IMG/VR virus record: IMGVR_UViG_3300020172_001416
Coordinates: 34,788-98,787 of that record
Length of the DNA: 64,000 bases
DNA from: a virus
Direction: 5' to 3' (one strand)
The notes under the pieces are model-generated. The model worked only from the letters and a program-made list of their open reading frames with translations, ran no database searches and had not been told where the DNA came from. Made by a program: the position numbers and the translations under genes. This document shows, piece by piece, positions 36,015-45,134 of this stretch (positions within the stretch are counted from its first letter, which is position 1; every line of letters starts with the position of its first letter).

Positions 36015-36503
36015 ATGGCAAATTTGGTCAATGAACAAGAACTATTTTTTACCGCATTCGAACCAAAGACTGCGAATCGGTATATAATGTTGTTAGATGG
36101 TGTTCCTTCTTATCTCATCAAGAAGGCAGACCGTCCAAAGTTAACCCAAGAAAAGAAGAAGCTTGACCACATCAATCTTCAACGCTATGTCAAGGGTAAG
36201 ACGATTTGGGAAGAAATGAACCTTGAATTATATGACCCAATCGTTCCATCAGGCGCACAAGCAGTAATGGAATGGGTTCGTCTCCACCACGAATCAGTTA
36301 CCGGTCGTGACGGATATGCAGAATTTTATAAGAAGGACATTATCATCAACGTACTTGGACCAGTCGGTGATAAGGTTGAAGAATGGATTCTCAAGGGATG
36401 CCAAATTACTAAGATTGAATTCGGTGAAATGACTTGGGAAAAGGATGACCCAATGGTAATCTCACTCAGTATCCAACCAGATTACTGCATCCTTAACTAC
36501 TAA
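36015..36503 (+). CDS. Tail tube protein (gp19-like)
   Basis: 162 residues, the same as T4 gp19 (163) within one. Start at 36015 is chosen over in-frame 36003 because TTTGGAGAG lies just upstream. The tube fold is indicated by NRYIMLLDGVPSYLIKKADRP, IVPSGAQAVMEW and GCQITKIEFGEMTW. Forms the inner tube around which the sheath assembles. Directly followed by a terminator. Confidence 0.93.
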   Translation: MANLVNEQELFFTAFEPKTANRYIMLLDGVPSYLIKKADRPKLTQEKKKLDHINLQRYVKGKTIWEEMNLELYDPIVPSGAQAVMEWVRLHHESVTGRDGYAEFYKKDIIINVLGPVGDKVEEWILKGCQITKIEFGEMTWEKDDPMVISLSIQPDYCILNY

Positions 36504-36524
36504 TACTAGTTCGTCACAGGACAC

Positions 36525-36553
36525 AAAACCCCACTCAAAAGGTGGGGTTTTTT
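36525..36553 (+). terminator. Rho-independent terminator after the tube gene
   Basis: AAAACCCCAC (36525-36534), 7-nt loop, GTGGGGTTTT (36542-36551), running on into further T. Strong, and possibly active in both directions because of the A-run on the other side. Confidence 0.9.
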
Positions 36554-36583
36554 GTTGGAAATTACTGTATACCAAGAATTTAT

Positions 36584-36594
36584 GATACTTATAT
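36584..36594 (+). promoter_or_regulatory. Putative late-promoter box
   Basis: GATACTTATAT, 26 nt before the 36621 start and just after the tube-gene terminator; opens the fibre block. Confidence 0.55.
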
Positions 36595-36620
36595 AAAGGT
36601 GTATTTTTTCGAGGAAGATT

Positions 36621-36959
36621 ATGGCAGACATTACTGAATTTAATATCGGTCAAGGTGAAACTTTCAAAGTATTGGCTAGCGTGGAAAACGTAGACCAAGG
36701 CGGGTATTTGGATATTACAAATTATAGTTTTGCTGGCCAAGTTAGAGAAAATTATAATACTGATGAAATTGCCGCTTCATTTACTATCACCAAACTGGCC
36801 CCTAACGCTTCGGGAAGTTTTTTCCTAGAACTTACTCCAGCTCAAACAAGTACATTTACACAACGTAAATACGTATACGATGTTAATATGACTAGTGGTT
36901 CAATCACCAGACGTATTCTTGAAGGATATTTTGTAGTACGCCCAGCATCGACGAGATAA
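36621..36959 (+). CDS. Small beta-sandwich tail protein (BppU-N-like)
   Basis: 112 residues. A DITNYSFAGQVRENY segment followed by FTITKLAPNASGSFFLELTP resembles the Ig-like N-terminal domain of phage baseplate upper proteins (BppU type), used to attach fibres. GAGGAAG precedes the ATG. It leads the fibre gene block, which fits an adaptor role; the match is by pattern only. Confidence 0.6.
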   Translation: MADITEFNIGQGETFKVLASVENVDQGGYLDITNYSFAGQVRENYNTDEIAASFTITKLAPNASGSFFLELTPAQTSTFTQRKYVYDVNMTSGSITRRILEGYFVVRPASTR

Positions 36960-36962
36960 TAA

Positions 36963-37742
36963 ATGAGTGATTTCAGTACCGGTATACCAAATATACGGGT
37001 TGTGATTCGGGAGAACACGGACGATAATTTAGCTCTAGATGTACCAAGTATATCCGTTAATATTCAAAAGAACACCGATTATAATGTAAATATTGTCCCT
37101 ACTGCGGTCACGCCTATCAGAACAGGGTCGTGGAATCGCATTGCTGATGTAGCGCTTACCGCAATATCATCCTCGTATGCATTAACTGCGTCATACGCCT
37201 TGAATGCTGGAGCTGGCTCTGGCTCTGGATTTCCATTTAGTGGGTCCGCTGTTATTACAGGATCATTACTAGTTTCTCAAAGTGGAGTTACGGTAACAGG
37301 TTCATTACAAGTTGATGGTCCAGTCACAGCAACATCGGTTACAAGTTCATTATATGGATCGGTTCAATCTAGTCAATTAGAAATAAATGCTGGACAATTT
37401 ACTGTATTATTTACTGGGTCAATTAACACGGGTATATTTGGAGTATCAGAATATATTTACCCGTATATCTCTACGACTCGATATTCTGGGATGGTAGTAG
37501 AGTATCTTGCTCAACGTACAGGCGCATGTCGGATGGGGATTATTATGGCAGCGTGGTTAAATACTGCGAGTGTAATCTTTACTGACGTATCTACTACCGA
37601 TATTGGCGATACAAGTGATATTTCCTTTAAGTTTTTAAGTAGTTCAAACGAACTACGGTTACGGGTTAGCAGTGAAGGATCAGGAAGCGGAGCATGGACT
37701 GTACAAAGTCTATTTAAATTGTTTCCTAATGTGAATCCTTAA
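36963..37742 (+). CDS. Tail fibre protein sharing modules with the collagen-like fibre
   Basis: 259 residues. After an N-terminal VRVVIRENTD-type domain it carries [14 protein letters not shown] and [19 protein letters not shown], also present at about 41401-41510 in the collagen-like fibre, with many synonymous DNA differences. The C-terminal half (from about 140) is a beta domain like that at the end of the next gene product (compare ...DVSTTDIGDTSDI with ...DTSTNDLGNTNDV). Probably a short fibre or fibre segment. Confidence 0.7.
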   Translation: MSDFSTGIPNIRVVIRENTDDNLALDVPSISVNIQKNTDYNVNIVPTAVTPIRTGSWNRIADVALTAISSSYALTASYALNAGAGSGSGFPFSGSAVITGSLLVSQSGVTVTGSLQVDGPVTATSVTSSLYGSVQSSQLEINAGQFTVLFTGSINTGIFGVSEYIYPYISTTRYSGMVVEYLAQRTGACRMGIIMAAWLNTASVIFTDVSTTDIGDTSDISFKFLSSSNELRLRVSSEGSGSGAWTVQSLFKLFPNVNP

Positions 37743-37752
37743 AAAAGTATTT

Positions 37753-37763
37753 AATATTTATAT
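37753..37763 (+). promoter_or_regulatory. Putative late-promoter box
   Basis: AATATTTATAT, 25 nt before the 37789 fibre start. Confidence 0.55.
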
Positions 37764-37788
37764 ACGATAACCCCGTTGGGAGAAATGT

Positions 37789-39630
37789 ATGGCAAATGAA
37801 TTTATTGCCCGTAAAGGTCTAATAGTCCTTAATAACGGTGCAAAAATTACTGGGTCGCTTGAAGTTTCCAGTAATAGTATATTTTATGGCCCAGTCACCG
37901 CATCAGCGGGCGCCACTGGTTCATTTACCGGCTCATTTAAAGGCGACGGATCACAATTAACGGGACTCGGCAGCGACCTTCGTATTAGTGGGTCAACTGG
38001 AAATGACACGCTCAGTTTATTAACAGATACATTAACTCTTAGTGGGTCGAACGGTGTTACCACGGTAGTCACCAATAATACCGTAACTATCGGTATTCCA
38101 TTAGGAACTGTCTCCGCCTCATCACAAGTAGACCATAACGCTACCACTAATTATGTAGCAAACCAACACGTTGACCACTCAACGGTAAGTATTACAGCAG
38201 GCAATGGTTTAACTGGTGGTGGTGATATTACAACTACCCGCACGTTAACGCTTGACACGGGGTCTACTCATTTTACCGATGGTATTAAGAAAAAGCTCAA
38301 TACAGATGGAGTAGTCAGTAGTTCTGCGCAAATCGATGTCACACAAACAACAAATTATTCTACATTAGCAACTACTGGTTCAAATACCTTTACGGGTATT
38401 CAAACGATTAGTAACACCACCAATAGTACAAATTTCACTGACGGTGCTTTAATTGTTCAGGGTGGTGTTGGAATTGCAAAGAATGTAAACATTTCTGGAA
38501 GTTTGAATGTTACAGGATTATTTACTGTAACATCAATGTCTGTCCAATATGTTACATCATCCCAAGTTGTAGTTGCTGATAATGAAATTATTCTAAATGC
38601 AACAAACGCCACTAGATTTGGTGGTATGTCAGTTATTGATTCTGGTTCAGCAACTCCATTAACTGGCTCATTATATTGGGACAGTTACACCAATCGTTGG
38701 TTAGCACAAAATATCTCTGGGTCATCAATTACCAGTGGTATCGTAATCCTCGGTCCAGAAAATACTACTACCACGGGTAACGAAGCACAACTCGTTGATG
38801 GTCGTGTCGTAGTAGCAACGGAAGGAAATCACATCGATAATCGACCAGGATATTCTCCACTTCGTATTGTTGGTAATACATTACATGCAGAAGAAAATGT
38901 ATACGTAACTGGGTCACTTACCGCATCATTCTTCTCCGGCGACGGTAGTAATTTGTCGGGTATCGTTACTACCTTAATCATTTCGGGATCTGATGATACT
39001 ACAACTACAAACGGATACGTCAATCTTAAGAATGAAGCACTTATCGTCAGCGCAAGTGAAGGTATTAATCTTAGTGTTAGTAATCAAACGCTTACCATTA
39101 GTGGTGAATTAGCAAACGGAAGTAATAAGGGTGTCGCATCATTCGATGCGGCAAACTTTTCATCATCGCTTGGACATATTACCGCGTACCCGATTACCTT
39201 TAATACTGTACCACTTAATCTTGGCAGCAGTTATTCGTTTGGTCTTCAAAATATTACTCCATATGGAGCAACGACCACCGACCAACTTTCATTACAAGGT
39301 GGGGCAATCATTCAAGGTGTGTTATTCGCATCAGCAAGTAACCTTGATGTAGATACTGGCACCGAAGTAGTTGCTACTGTATCCACGGGTAGTTATGATG
39401 CAGCATTCTTTGATTATGTCATCAAGAAAACAACCAATTATCGTGCAGGCACGGTAATGGTAGTATGGGACCAAACGGGTAATGTAGAATTTACTGATAC
39501 GTCTACAAACGATTTGGGGAACACAAACGATGTCGTGTTAAGTGCAGACATTCTTTCAGGCAATGCACGACTAAAAGCAACAGTTAATTCTGATAACTGG
39601 ATAGTCAAAACCGCTGTTCGCGCATTATAA
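37789..39630 (+). CDS. Tail fibre protein
   Basis: 613 residues. N-terminus MANEFIARKGLIV is shared with the next gene product, so both likely attach at the same baseplate site. Repeated beta-type fibre segments follow ([49 protein letters not shown]). The C-terminal about 130 residues form a beta domain like that of the previous product. No chaperone domain or enzyme motif seen. A trimeric receptor-binding or connecting fibre is likely. Confidence 0.8.
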   Translation: MANEFIARKGLIVLNNGAKITGSLEVSSNSIFYGPVTASAGATGSFTGSFKGDGSQLTGLGSDLRISGSTGNDTLSLLTDTLTLSGSNGVTTVVTNNTVTIGIPLGTVSASSQVDHNATTNYVANQHVDHSTVSITAGNGLTGGGDITTTRTLTLDTGSTHFTDGIKKKLNTDGVVSSSAQIDVTQTTNYSTLATTGSNTFTGIQTISNTTNSTNFTDGALIVQGGVGIAKNVNISGSLNVTGLFTVTSMSVQYVTSSQVVVADNEIILNATNATRFGGMSVIDSGSATPLTGSLYWDSYTNRWLAQNISGSSITSGIVILGPENTTTTGNEAQLVDGRVVVATEGNHIDNRPGYSPLRIVGNTLHAEENVYVTGSLTASFFSGDGSNLSGIVTTLIISGSDDTTTTNGYVNLKNEALIVSASEGINLSVSNQTLTISGELANGSNKGVASFDAANFSSSLGHITAYPITFNTVPLNLGSSYSFGLQNITPYGATTTDQLSLQGGAIIQGVLFASASNLDVDTGTEVVATVSTGSYDAAFFDYVIKKTTNYRAGTVMVVWDQTGNVEFTDTSTNDLGNTNDVVLSADILSGNARLKATVNSDNWIVKTAVRAL

Positions 39631-39662
39631 TATAAACCTTTGGATAATGAAGAAGGGGAATT

Positions 39663-42600
39663 ATGGCAAATGAATTCGTAGCCAGAAAGGGGCTGATAGT
39701 TTCTGGCAGTGCAAACATTACTAATGCGGTCACCGCATCATATTTTAAGGGAGATGGTAGTCAACTAACCAATCTTCCAACGGCCTCCATACCGCCAGGT
39801 GTGGTATCGTCGTCTGCGCAAATTGATGTTCGTAATACCACCGGTATTCAGACGATTGCCACTACGGGGTCAAATACCTTTAGAGGTAATCAAATTGTTA
39901 CCGGTAGTTTGAACATTACGGGGTCAACCACACAAATTGGTAATAATATATTAGCAGGAAACACACTATTATCGGGAACATTGATAGTATCAAGTGCGCT
40001 CGGGGTTACCGATCCGTCCGTACATATATACGGCGACCTACAAGAAACAGGATATATACGATTCAATCCTACGACTACAAATATTGATTTAGGTATTAGT
40101 GCATCCTACATCTACGTCAGTGGGTCAACCAATGACTTATATTTCACACAAAATGGAAGCGGATTCCTTAACACCACACGGTTACGGTGGTTAGAATCAA
40201 ATTTATATACGGGTTTGCTAAATGGTGGTGTTATGTCGTCTTCGTTGGGGTCAACGACATTTAGTATCACGTCGGGGTCTGGTCTTATCGTTACACAAAA
40301 TGCAAGTCTTGCAAATGAACCGTACCCCGCAGTAAAATATGTCGTATGGGGAAATAAGACAAATGTTCCTATCACGTACTCGGGTTCCGCAAAGATTACC
40401 TACGTTGGATTAGATAGTAATGGCGATGTGGTACAACAAACCGCCGCGTGGGGGTCAACAAATATCGACCAATGGGATACAGAAATCTTCCTCGGGGTAG
40501 TATTGCATTTAAGTGGTAGTGTATCCACTGGGGTGTTTAATTCCCCACAAATTTCCTATGGTGGATTTCAAAAGAATGATGACTTTATTAGAGCATTCGG
40601 TCCATTAAAGGTAACGGGGCATACACTAACCGCAAGTGGGTCAAGTTTAGGAATTAATCGAACCGCAGGAACGGCATTCCGTGAGGGCTCAAATTATACA
40701 ATTAATGCAAACCACCCATCCACGGTTGTAGAAGCTGCAACGACGACCTCAAAAATTTATCGGTATTACCTATCCGGATCCACACCAATCATTGATACAG
40801 GCGTTAGCGCAGTAGGATATACGGTCATTGACCCAACACAATATGTAAACGTTGCTACGGGGCAATTAACCACGGTAACAGGAACTAGTCCAGCTACAAA
40901 TCACTGGACTGTTCAACGTGTATTCTGGGTTCCAAACTCCCCAACAAGTGCATTTATTGTTTATTACGGTAATGCAGAATATGCCACGCTACTTGACGCA
41001 CGGAATGGTATTGATACCGAACCGTTCTCGGAAGCACCGAATACGGCACTCAATGCAATATTCTTAGGTTATTTAATCGTTAGAAAAGATTGTACCAATT
41101 TAACAGATAGTGCAACGTCAGCAATCGTGCAAGGCGGCATTTTTCGTAGTGTTGGTGGTATAGGAGCATCTGGTGTTACCCCAGCATCAACCACACTATC
41201 TTCACTATCTGATGTAGGAATTATAAGCCCTACCGTTGGTGACTTGTTAGTATATGATGGTGCTATATGGCATAATACCAAGACGCTGAATGGAAATTAC
41301 ATATTGACAGGTAGTTTGACTACGAACGATGGTATTACGTCCGTATCGGTTACCAGTTCTTTGTATGGTACCAGTAGTTGGGCAGTTTCCGCATCACAAG
41401 CACTTACTGCCTCGTACGCATTAAACGCGGGTGGCTCTGGATTCCCATTCTCTGGGAGTGCGGTTATCACGGGGTCACTATTAGTATCACAAAGTGGCAT
41501 CGTAGTTACGGGGTCACTAAACGTTTCCGAAGGTATTACAGGATCATTGTTTGGGACCAGTAGTTTTGCAGTATCTGCTTCTTATGCACAAACTGCATCA
41601 TTTGCCCTAACTCCACAAGGACCACAAGGCCGACAAGGCCCGCAAGGCAATCAAGGCCCACAGGGCAACCAAGGCCCTCAAGGGAATCAAGGTAATCAAG
41701 GTCCACAAGGCAATCAGGGTCCGCAAGGTAACCAAGGCCCAACCGGAAATACAGGTGGCACTGGTCCGCAAGGTAATCAAGGACCAACGGGGGTAACGGG
41801 GTCACAAGGCAATCAGGGTCCGCAAGGTAATCAAGGACCGCAAGGTAACCAAGGACCGCAAGGCAATCAAGGACCAAGTGGACAACAAGGTAATCAAGGG
41901 CCGCAGGGACTTGGGGCACAAGGTAATCAAGGTCCGCAGGGTAGTACCGGTCCGCAAGGAAACCAAGGCCCACAAGGAAACCAAGGACCAACCGGACCGC
42001 AAGGCAATCAAGGCCCGCAAGGCAATCAAGGCCCACAAGGTAATCAAGGCCCACAAGGGCGCCAAGGCCCACAAGGCAATCAAGGCCCACAAGGCAATCA
42101 AGGCCCACAAGGAAACCAAGGACCAACTGGACCTCAAGGTAATCAAGGACCAACCGGTGGCACGGGTAGTACTGGACCACAAGGGAACCAGGGTCCGTTA
42201 GGTCCACAAGGTAATTTAGGTCCACAAGGGAACCAAGGTCCAACCGGAAATACAGGTGGTACCGGTCCACAAGGAAACCAAGGTCCAAGTGGTGCTACTG
42301 GACCACAAGGTAACCAAGGACCGCAAGGGTTAGGCCCACAAGGAAACCAAGGTCCAACCGGCGGTACAGGTCCAACCGGACCACAAGGCCGCCAAGGCCC
42401 GCAAGGCAATCAAGGCCCACAAGGTAATCAAGGCCCAACCGGACCACAAGGAAACCAAGGACCAACAGGACCACAAGGAAATTTGGGACCACAAGGGCGC
42501 CAAGGCCCACAAGGCAATCAAGGACCAACCGGAAATACAGGTGGCACTGGTCCACAAGGCAATCAAGGACCAACCGGCGGTACAGGCCCAACCGGACCAC

Positions 42601-43217
42601 AAGGTAATCAAGGACCAACCGGCGGTACAGGCCCAGCCGGACCGCAAGGCAATCAAGGCCCAACCGGACCAACCGGCGGTACAGGTCCAACCGGACCACA
42701 AGGCCGCCAAGGCCCGCAGGGGAACCAAGGTCCAACCGGAAATACAGGTGGCACTGGTCCACAAGGCAATCAAGGCCCAACCGGACCACAAGGTGCAGCT
42801 GGTGGATTTACTACAAGCTCTAACGCCCAAGTAAACTCTTTAGGCGTTGGCACAGCTGCATCGGGTACGGCTGGTAATATTCGTGCAACTAACGACATTG
42901 TTGCCTACTATTCATCAGATGCTAGATTAAAGAAAAATAAGCAAGTTATTGCCAGTGCAATTGAAAAGATTCGTCAATTGGGTGGATATGAGTTTGATTG
43001 GATACCGATGGAAGGTATTCACGAAAACTATGGTCACGACATCGGTGTTATCGCTCAAGAAATTGAAAGAGTCATTCCTGAAGTCGTTATCACCAGAGAA
43101 AATGGGTATATGGCCGTTCGTTATGAAAAGATTGTCGCCCTATTAATTCAAGCAATCAAGGAATTAGACCTAGAAATTGAAAAATTAAAGAATAAGGACT
43201 TGACAACAGACGAGTAA
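39663..43217 (+). CDS. Collagen-like tail fibre with C-terminal S74 auto-processing chaperone
   Basis: 1184 residues. An N-terminal [13 protein letters not shown] anchor and beta repeats (to about 560) are followed by the [19 protein letters not shown] module, then about 397 residues of Gly-X-Y repeats (about 651-1047, mostly [12 protein letters not shown] and GNTGGT). A C-terminal intramolecular chaperone follows: S1085-D-A-R-L-K1090 supplies the Ser/Lys dyad of the S74 family, which trimerises the fibre and then cuts itself off, with coiled coil at the end. Pro is found only at X in the repeats. Its neighbours include oxygenase and glycosyltransferase genes that could modify it. Confidence 0.88.
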   Translation: MANEFVARKGLIVSGSANITNAVTASYFKGDGSQLTNLPTASIPPGVVSSSAQIDVRNTTGIQTIATTGSNTFRGNQIVTGSLNITGSTTQIGNNILAGNTLLSGTLIVSSALGVTDPSVHIYGDLQETGYIRFNPTTTNIDLGISASYIYVSGSTNDLYFTQNGSGFLNTTRLRWLESNLYTGLLNGGVMSSSLGSTTFSITSGSGLIVTQNASLANEPYPAVKYVVWGNKTNVPITYSGSAKITYVGLDSNGDVVQQTAAWGSTNIDQWDTEIFLGVVLHLSGSVSTGVFNSPQISYGGFQKNDDFIRAFGPLKVTGHTLTASGSSLGINRTAGTAFREGSNYTINANHPSTVVEAATTTSKIYRYYLSGSTPIIDTGVSAVGYTVIDPTQYVNVATGQLTTVTGTSPATNHWTVQRVFWVPNSPTSAFIVYYGNAEYATLLDARNGIDTEPFSEAPNTALNAIFLGYLIVRKDCTNLTDSATSAIVQGGIFRSVGGIGASGVTPASTTLSSLSDVGIISPTVGDLLVYDGAIWHNTKTLNGNYILTGSLTTNDGITSVSVTSSLYGTSSWAVSASQALTASYALNAGGSGFPFSGSAVITGSLLVSQSGIVVTGSLNVSEGITGSLFGTSSFAVSASYAQTASFALTPQGPQGRQGPQGNQGPQGNQGPQGNQGNQGPQGNQGPQGNQGPTGNTGGTGPQGNQGPTGVTGSQGNQGPQGNQGPQGNQGPQGNQGPSGQQGNQGPQGLGAQGNQGPQGSTGPQGNQGPQGNQGPTGPQGNQGPQGNQGPQGNQGPQGRQGPQGNQGPQGNQGPQGNQGPTGPQGNQGPTGGTGSTGPQGNQGPLGPQGNLGPQGNQGPTGNTGGTGPQGNQGPSGATGPQGNQGPQGLGPQGNQGPTGGTGPTGPQGRQGPQGNQGPQGNQGPTGPQGNQGPTGPQGNLGPQGRQGPQGNQGPTGNTGGTGPQGNQGPTGGTGPTGPQGNQGPTGGTGPAGPQGNQGPTGPTGGTGPTGPQGRQGPQGNQGPTGNTGGTGPQGNQGPTGPQGAAGGFTTSSNAQVNSLGVGTAASGTAGNIRATNDIVAYYSSDARLKKNKQVIASAIEKIRQLGGYEFDWIPMEGIHENYGHDIGVIAQEIERVIPEVVITRENGYMAVRYEKIVALLIQAIKELDLEIEKLKNKDLTTDE
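41613..42803 (+). repeat. Collagen-type coding repeat array
   Basis: About 397 codons of Gly-X-Y with 9-bp and 18-bp periodicity, based on units encoding GPQGNQ and GPTG. Two places break the triplet (GPQ-GL-GAQ and GPQ-GL-GPQ). The repeats are imperfect at third positions. Such arrays tend to change length by recombination, and they create long spurious open frames in other phases and on the other strand. Confidence 0.9.
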
Positions 43218-43228
43218 AGGTGTATACT
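43200..43228 (+). promoter_or_regulatory. Sigma70-like promoter before the modification cassette
   Basis: TTGACA (43200-43205), 17 nt, TATACT (43223-43228), with transcription expected near 43235. The pair overlaps the last codons of the fibre gene. The hexamers and spacing are the same as in the gp32 promoter at 62755. Confidence 0.75.
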
Positions 43229-43257
43229 AAATAGGTTACAACGCATAAGGACTATAA

Positions 43258-43308
43258 ATGAGTTATATTACAATAAAAATAAACACACGTATTCATACTG
43301 CCATATGA
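43258..43308 (+). CDS. Candidate 16-residue leader peptide
   Basis: ATG at 43258 is preceded by AAGGA (43247-43251) at 6 nt, an ideal spacing. The 16 codons encode MSYITIKINTRIHTAI and stop at TGA 43306-43308, inside the 5' half of the long hairpin that follows. It lies between the promoter at 43200 and the first gene of the cassette. The arrangement looks like an attenuation leader; the peptide has several Ile and Thr codons but no clear single-amino-acid run. It could also be chance. Confidence 0.45.
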   Translation: MSYITIKINTRIHTAI

Positions 43309-43345
43309 GAATTTCTTATATGTTGGTATGAATACGTTTTGTTTT
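43287..43345 (+). terminator. Long hairpin with T-run, attenuator or terminator
   Basis: ACGTATTCATAC (43287-43298) pairs perfectly with GTATGAATACGT (43326-43337). Inside, CATATGAGAA (43302-43311) pairs with TTCTTATATG (43313-43322), with one G-T. TTTTGTTTT follows. This gives about 22 bp of stem with a tiny loop. It could end a short transcript of about 110 nt from the 43200 promoter (sRNA-like) or act as a conditional attenuator for the cassette. Confidence 0.75.
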
Positions 43346-43365
43346 ACACCAATTAAGGAGTTTCT

Positions 43366-44307
43366 ATGAAAGACATTATGAATCATTTTACTAATGTTAA
43401 CGGTATCTTGTGGTATATGGATTCGCTAGAAGTTAACGGAAGTGCGCTGACATTCAAAGGATGGCTGGCTCACACAGAACAAGCTATCAGCTCGATAACA
43501 CTTAATAACCAACCAATCCTTACGACCATCGGATTTCGACCAGATGTGGTTAAGGTGTATCCATTTTTAAAGACACCCCACGTTGGCGTCGAAGTAACAA
43601 TCGATAGAAATCAAATCAAGGATTCCGTAGGACTTATTTTAGCGGACGGGTCAACGGTTCAGAATATTGGTACATTTGAGAAGTGGGCGATATTTTATTC
43701 TGGATTTAATCCGATACAAAAGAAAGGGGTCGTAGTCGTCGATAACTTCTACGACAATCCAGATTGGATTCGTTCATTCGCAATGAATAATTTGACATTC
43801 GCTGGTTCGGATTATCATCGGGGTAAGCGTAGTGAAGAACGTTTCATTCTAAACGGAACGAAGGAAGCTTTCGAGCGTATCTTAGGTAAAGAAATTATTA
43901 ATTGGAATGACCCGTCATATGCAAATGGAAAGTTCCAATACTGCACATCAACAGACCCGATTGTATACCACGTTGACACACAAACATACGCTGCGATGGT
44001 ATACCTCACGCCTGATGCCCCATTAAACTCTGGAACCGCAACGTATCGTAGTAAGATTACGGGAGCAACCCGATTTGACAACTATGATGACAATCCAGAA
44101 CTGTATGAACGTACATTTAAGGGTCGGTCAAGTCAAATGAATTTCTACGACAATAGTACCTACGAATTAGTTGATAGTATTGCAAACGTGTATAACCGAT
44201 TGGTAATGTTCGATGCAAAGACGTTACATGCTGCTACTAACTACTTTGGTGATAGTATTGAAACCGCTCGATTCTTCCAACTGTTCTTCTTTGATGTAGC
44301 GTGGTAA
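43366..44307 (+). CDS. 2OG-Fe(II) oxygenase-like protein (DUF6445-like)
   Basis: 313 residues. An N-terminal beta domain (about 1-115) precedes VVVVDNFYDNPDWIRSFA, a typical start for this oxygenase family. The iron site is suggested by the H-x-D in VYHVDTQ and the distal His in AKTLHAATN; LTPDAPLNSGTATYRS lies between them as in the family I remember as DUF6445. Likely hydroxylates a protein or sugar residue using 2-oxoglutarate. First gene after the leader element; the ribosome site AAGGAG (43355-43360) is strong. Confidence 0.75.
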   Translation: MKDIMNHFTNVNGILWYMDSLEVNGSALTFKGWLAHTEQAISSITLNNQPILTTIGFRPDVVKVYPFLKTPHVGVEVTIDRNQIKDSVGLILADGSTVQNIGTFEKWAIFYSGFNPIQKKGVVVVDNFYDNPDWIRSFAMNNLTFAGSDYHRGKRSEERFILNGTKEAFERILGKEIINWNDPSYANGKFQYCTSTDPIVYHVDTQTYAAMVYLTPDAPLNSGTATYRSKITGATRFDNYDDNPELYERTFKGRSSQMNFYDNSTYELVDSIANVYNRLVMFDAKTLHAATNYFGDSIETARFFQLFFFDVAW

Positions 44308-44308
44308 A

Positions 44309-45127
44309 ATGCAGGTAATTGATTGTGTTATCTTTTCGGACGAGGTTGATTTACTAAAGAAGCGTCTGGCATATTACGATGACAAAGTAGACCAGTTTGT
44401 AATATGTGAAGCAGACAAAAACTTTTATGGGGAAGATAGAGAATTGGTATTTCCCACAATTCGTGACGAACTAAAAAATAAAGACAAAATAACATATTTG
44501 GTTAATCGTGAGTTTGAACACGTATCAAAAGGGATTGAATATACGTGGCCACAAGGTCCGTGGGTAAATGAATGGAAGTTACGAGAACAGCTTAATTCAT
44601 TTATCGCCGACCAACTGGACGATGATATTATCATTATAAGTGACACGGATGAGTTTTACGACAAGCGGTTCATATATGACCACGGAAAGCCGGTCACGTT
44701 TATGATGACAAACAATTACTTTTATATAAATTACGTAGGTAATAAAACGACAATACCAGGCCCGCAATTATTTACTAAAAAGAATTATTATGATTTCGTG
44801 GGTACAGAATTTGAATATTATTCGGCACATTTAAATTCTGTGCAAGGGATGAGAAACAGTCCAATGTCGGGATTTAAGAAGATTATTTATGATGCAGCGT
44901 GGCATTTCAGTTATTTGGGTGGGTTACCATCTATACGAAAGAAATTAAACAACTTTTCTCATTCTGAGCTAATGCACTATCAAAATCAGCCAGATGAGTA
45001 TTTCTTAGATAAGATTTCAAAGTTTGAAGATATTTTTGGTAGACCCGTAACGTATGGAATCAAAGATAACTTGACGCAAGAGCTTAAAGAATTATTTAAT
45101 ACGCCAGAGTATTATTATTCAGTATAA
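44309..45127 (+). CDS. Glycosyltransferase (GT17-like)
   Basis: 272 residues. The start (VIDCVIFSDEVDLLKKRLAYY), DQFVICEADKNFYG and IIISDTDEFYDKR resemble the GT17 family (beta-1,4-N-acetylglucosaminyltransferase type), which occurs in many phages. SDTDE supplies the acidic metal and nucleotide-sugar site. Adjoins the oxygenase gene with no gap (stop 44307, start 44309). Its acceptor is unknown; the adjacent fibre is a candidate, as are host surface glycans or DNA. Confidence 0.8.
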   Translation: MQVIDCVIFSDEVDLLKKRLAYYDDKVDQFVICEADKNFYGEDRELVFPTIRDELKNKDKITYLVNREFEHVSKGIEYTWPQGPWVNEWKLREQLNSFIADQLDDDIIIISDTDEFYDKRFIYDHGKPVTFMMTNNYFYINYVGNKTTIPGPQLFTKKNYYDFVGTEFEYYSAHLNSVQGMRNSPMSGFKKIIYDAAWHFSYLGGLPSIRKKLNNFSHSELMHYQNQPDEYFLDKISKFEDIFGRPVTYGIKDNLTQELKELFNTPEYYYSV

Positions 45128-45134
45128 GGAGAGC

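Noticed and set aside
41613-42803. CRISPR-like regular repeats
   Set aside because: Repeats are in frame and encode Gly-X-Y; there are no unique spacers of constant length and no cas genes.
41536-42834. Long open frames on both strands within the collagen array
   Set aside because: They arise from the low-complexity 9-bp repeat, which lacks stops in several phases; the translations are repetitive and the true frame is fixed by flanking fibre domains.
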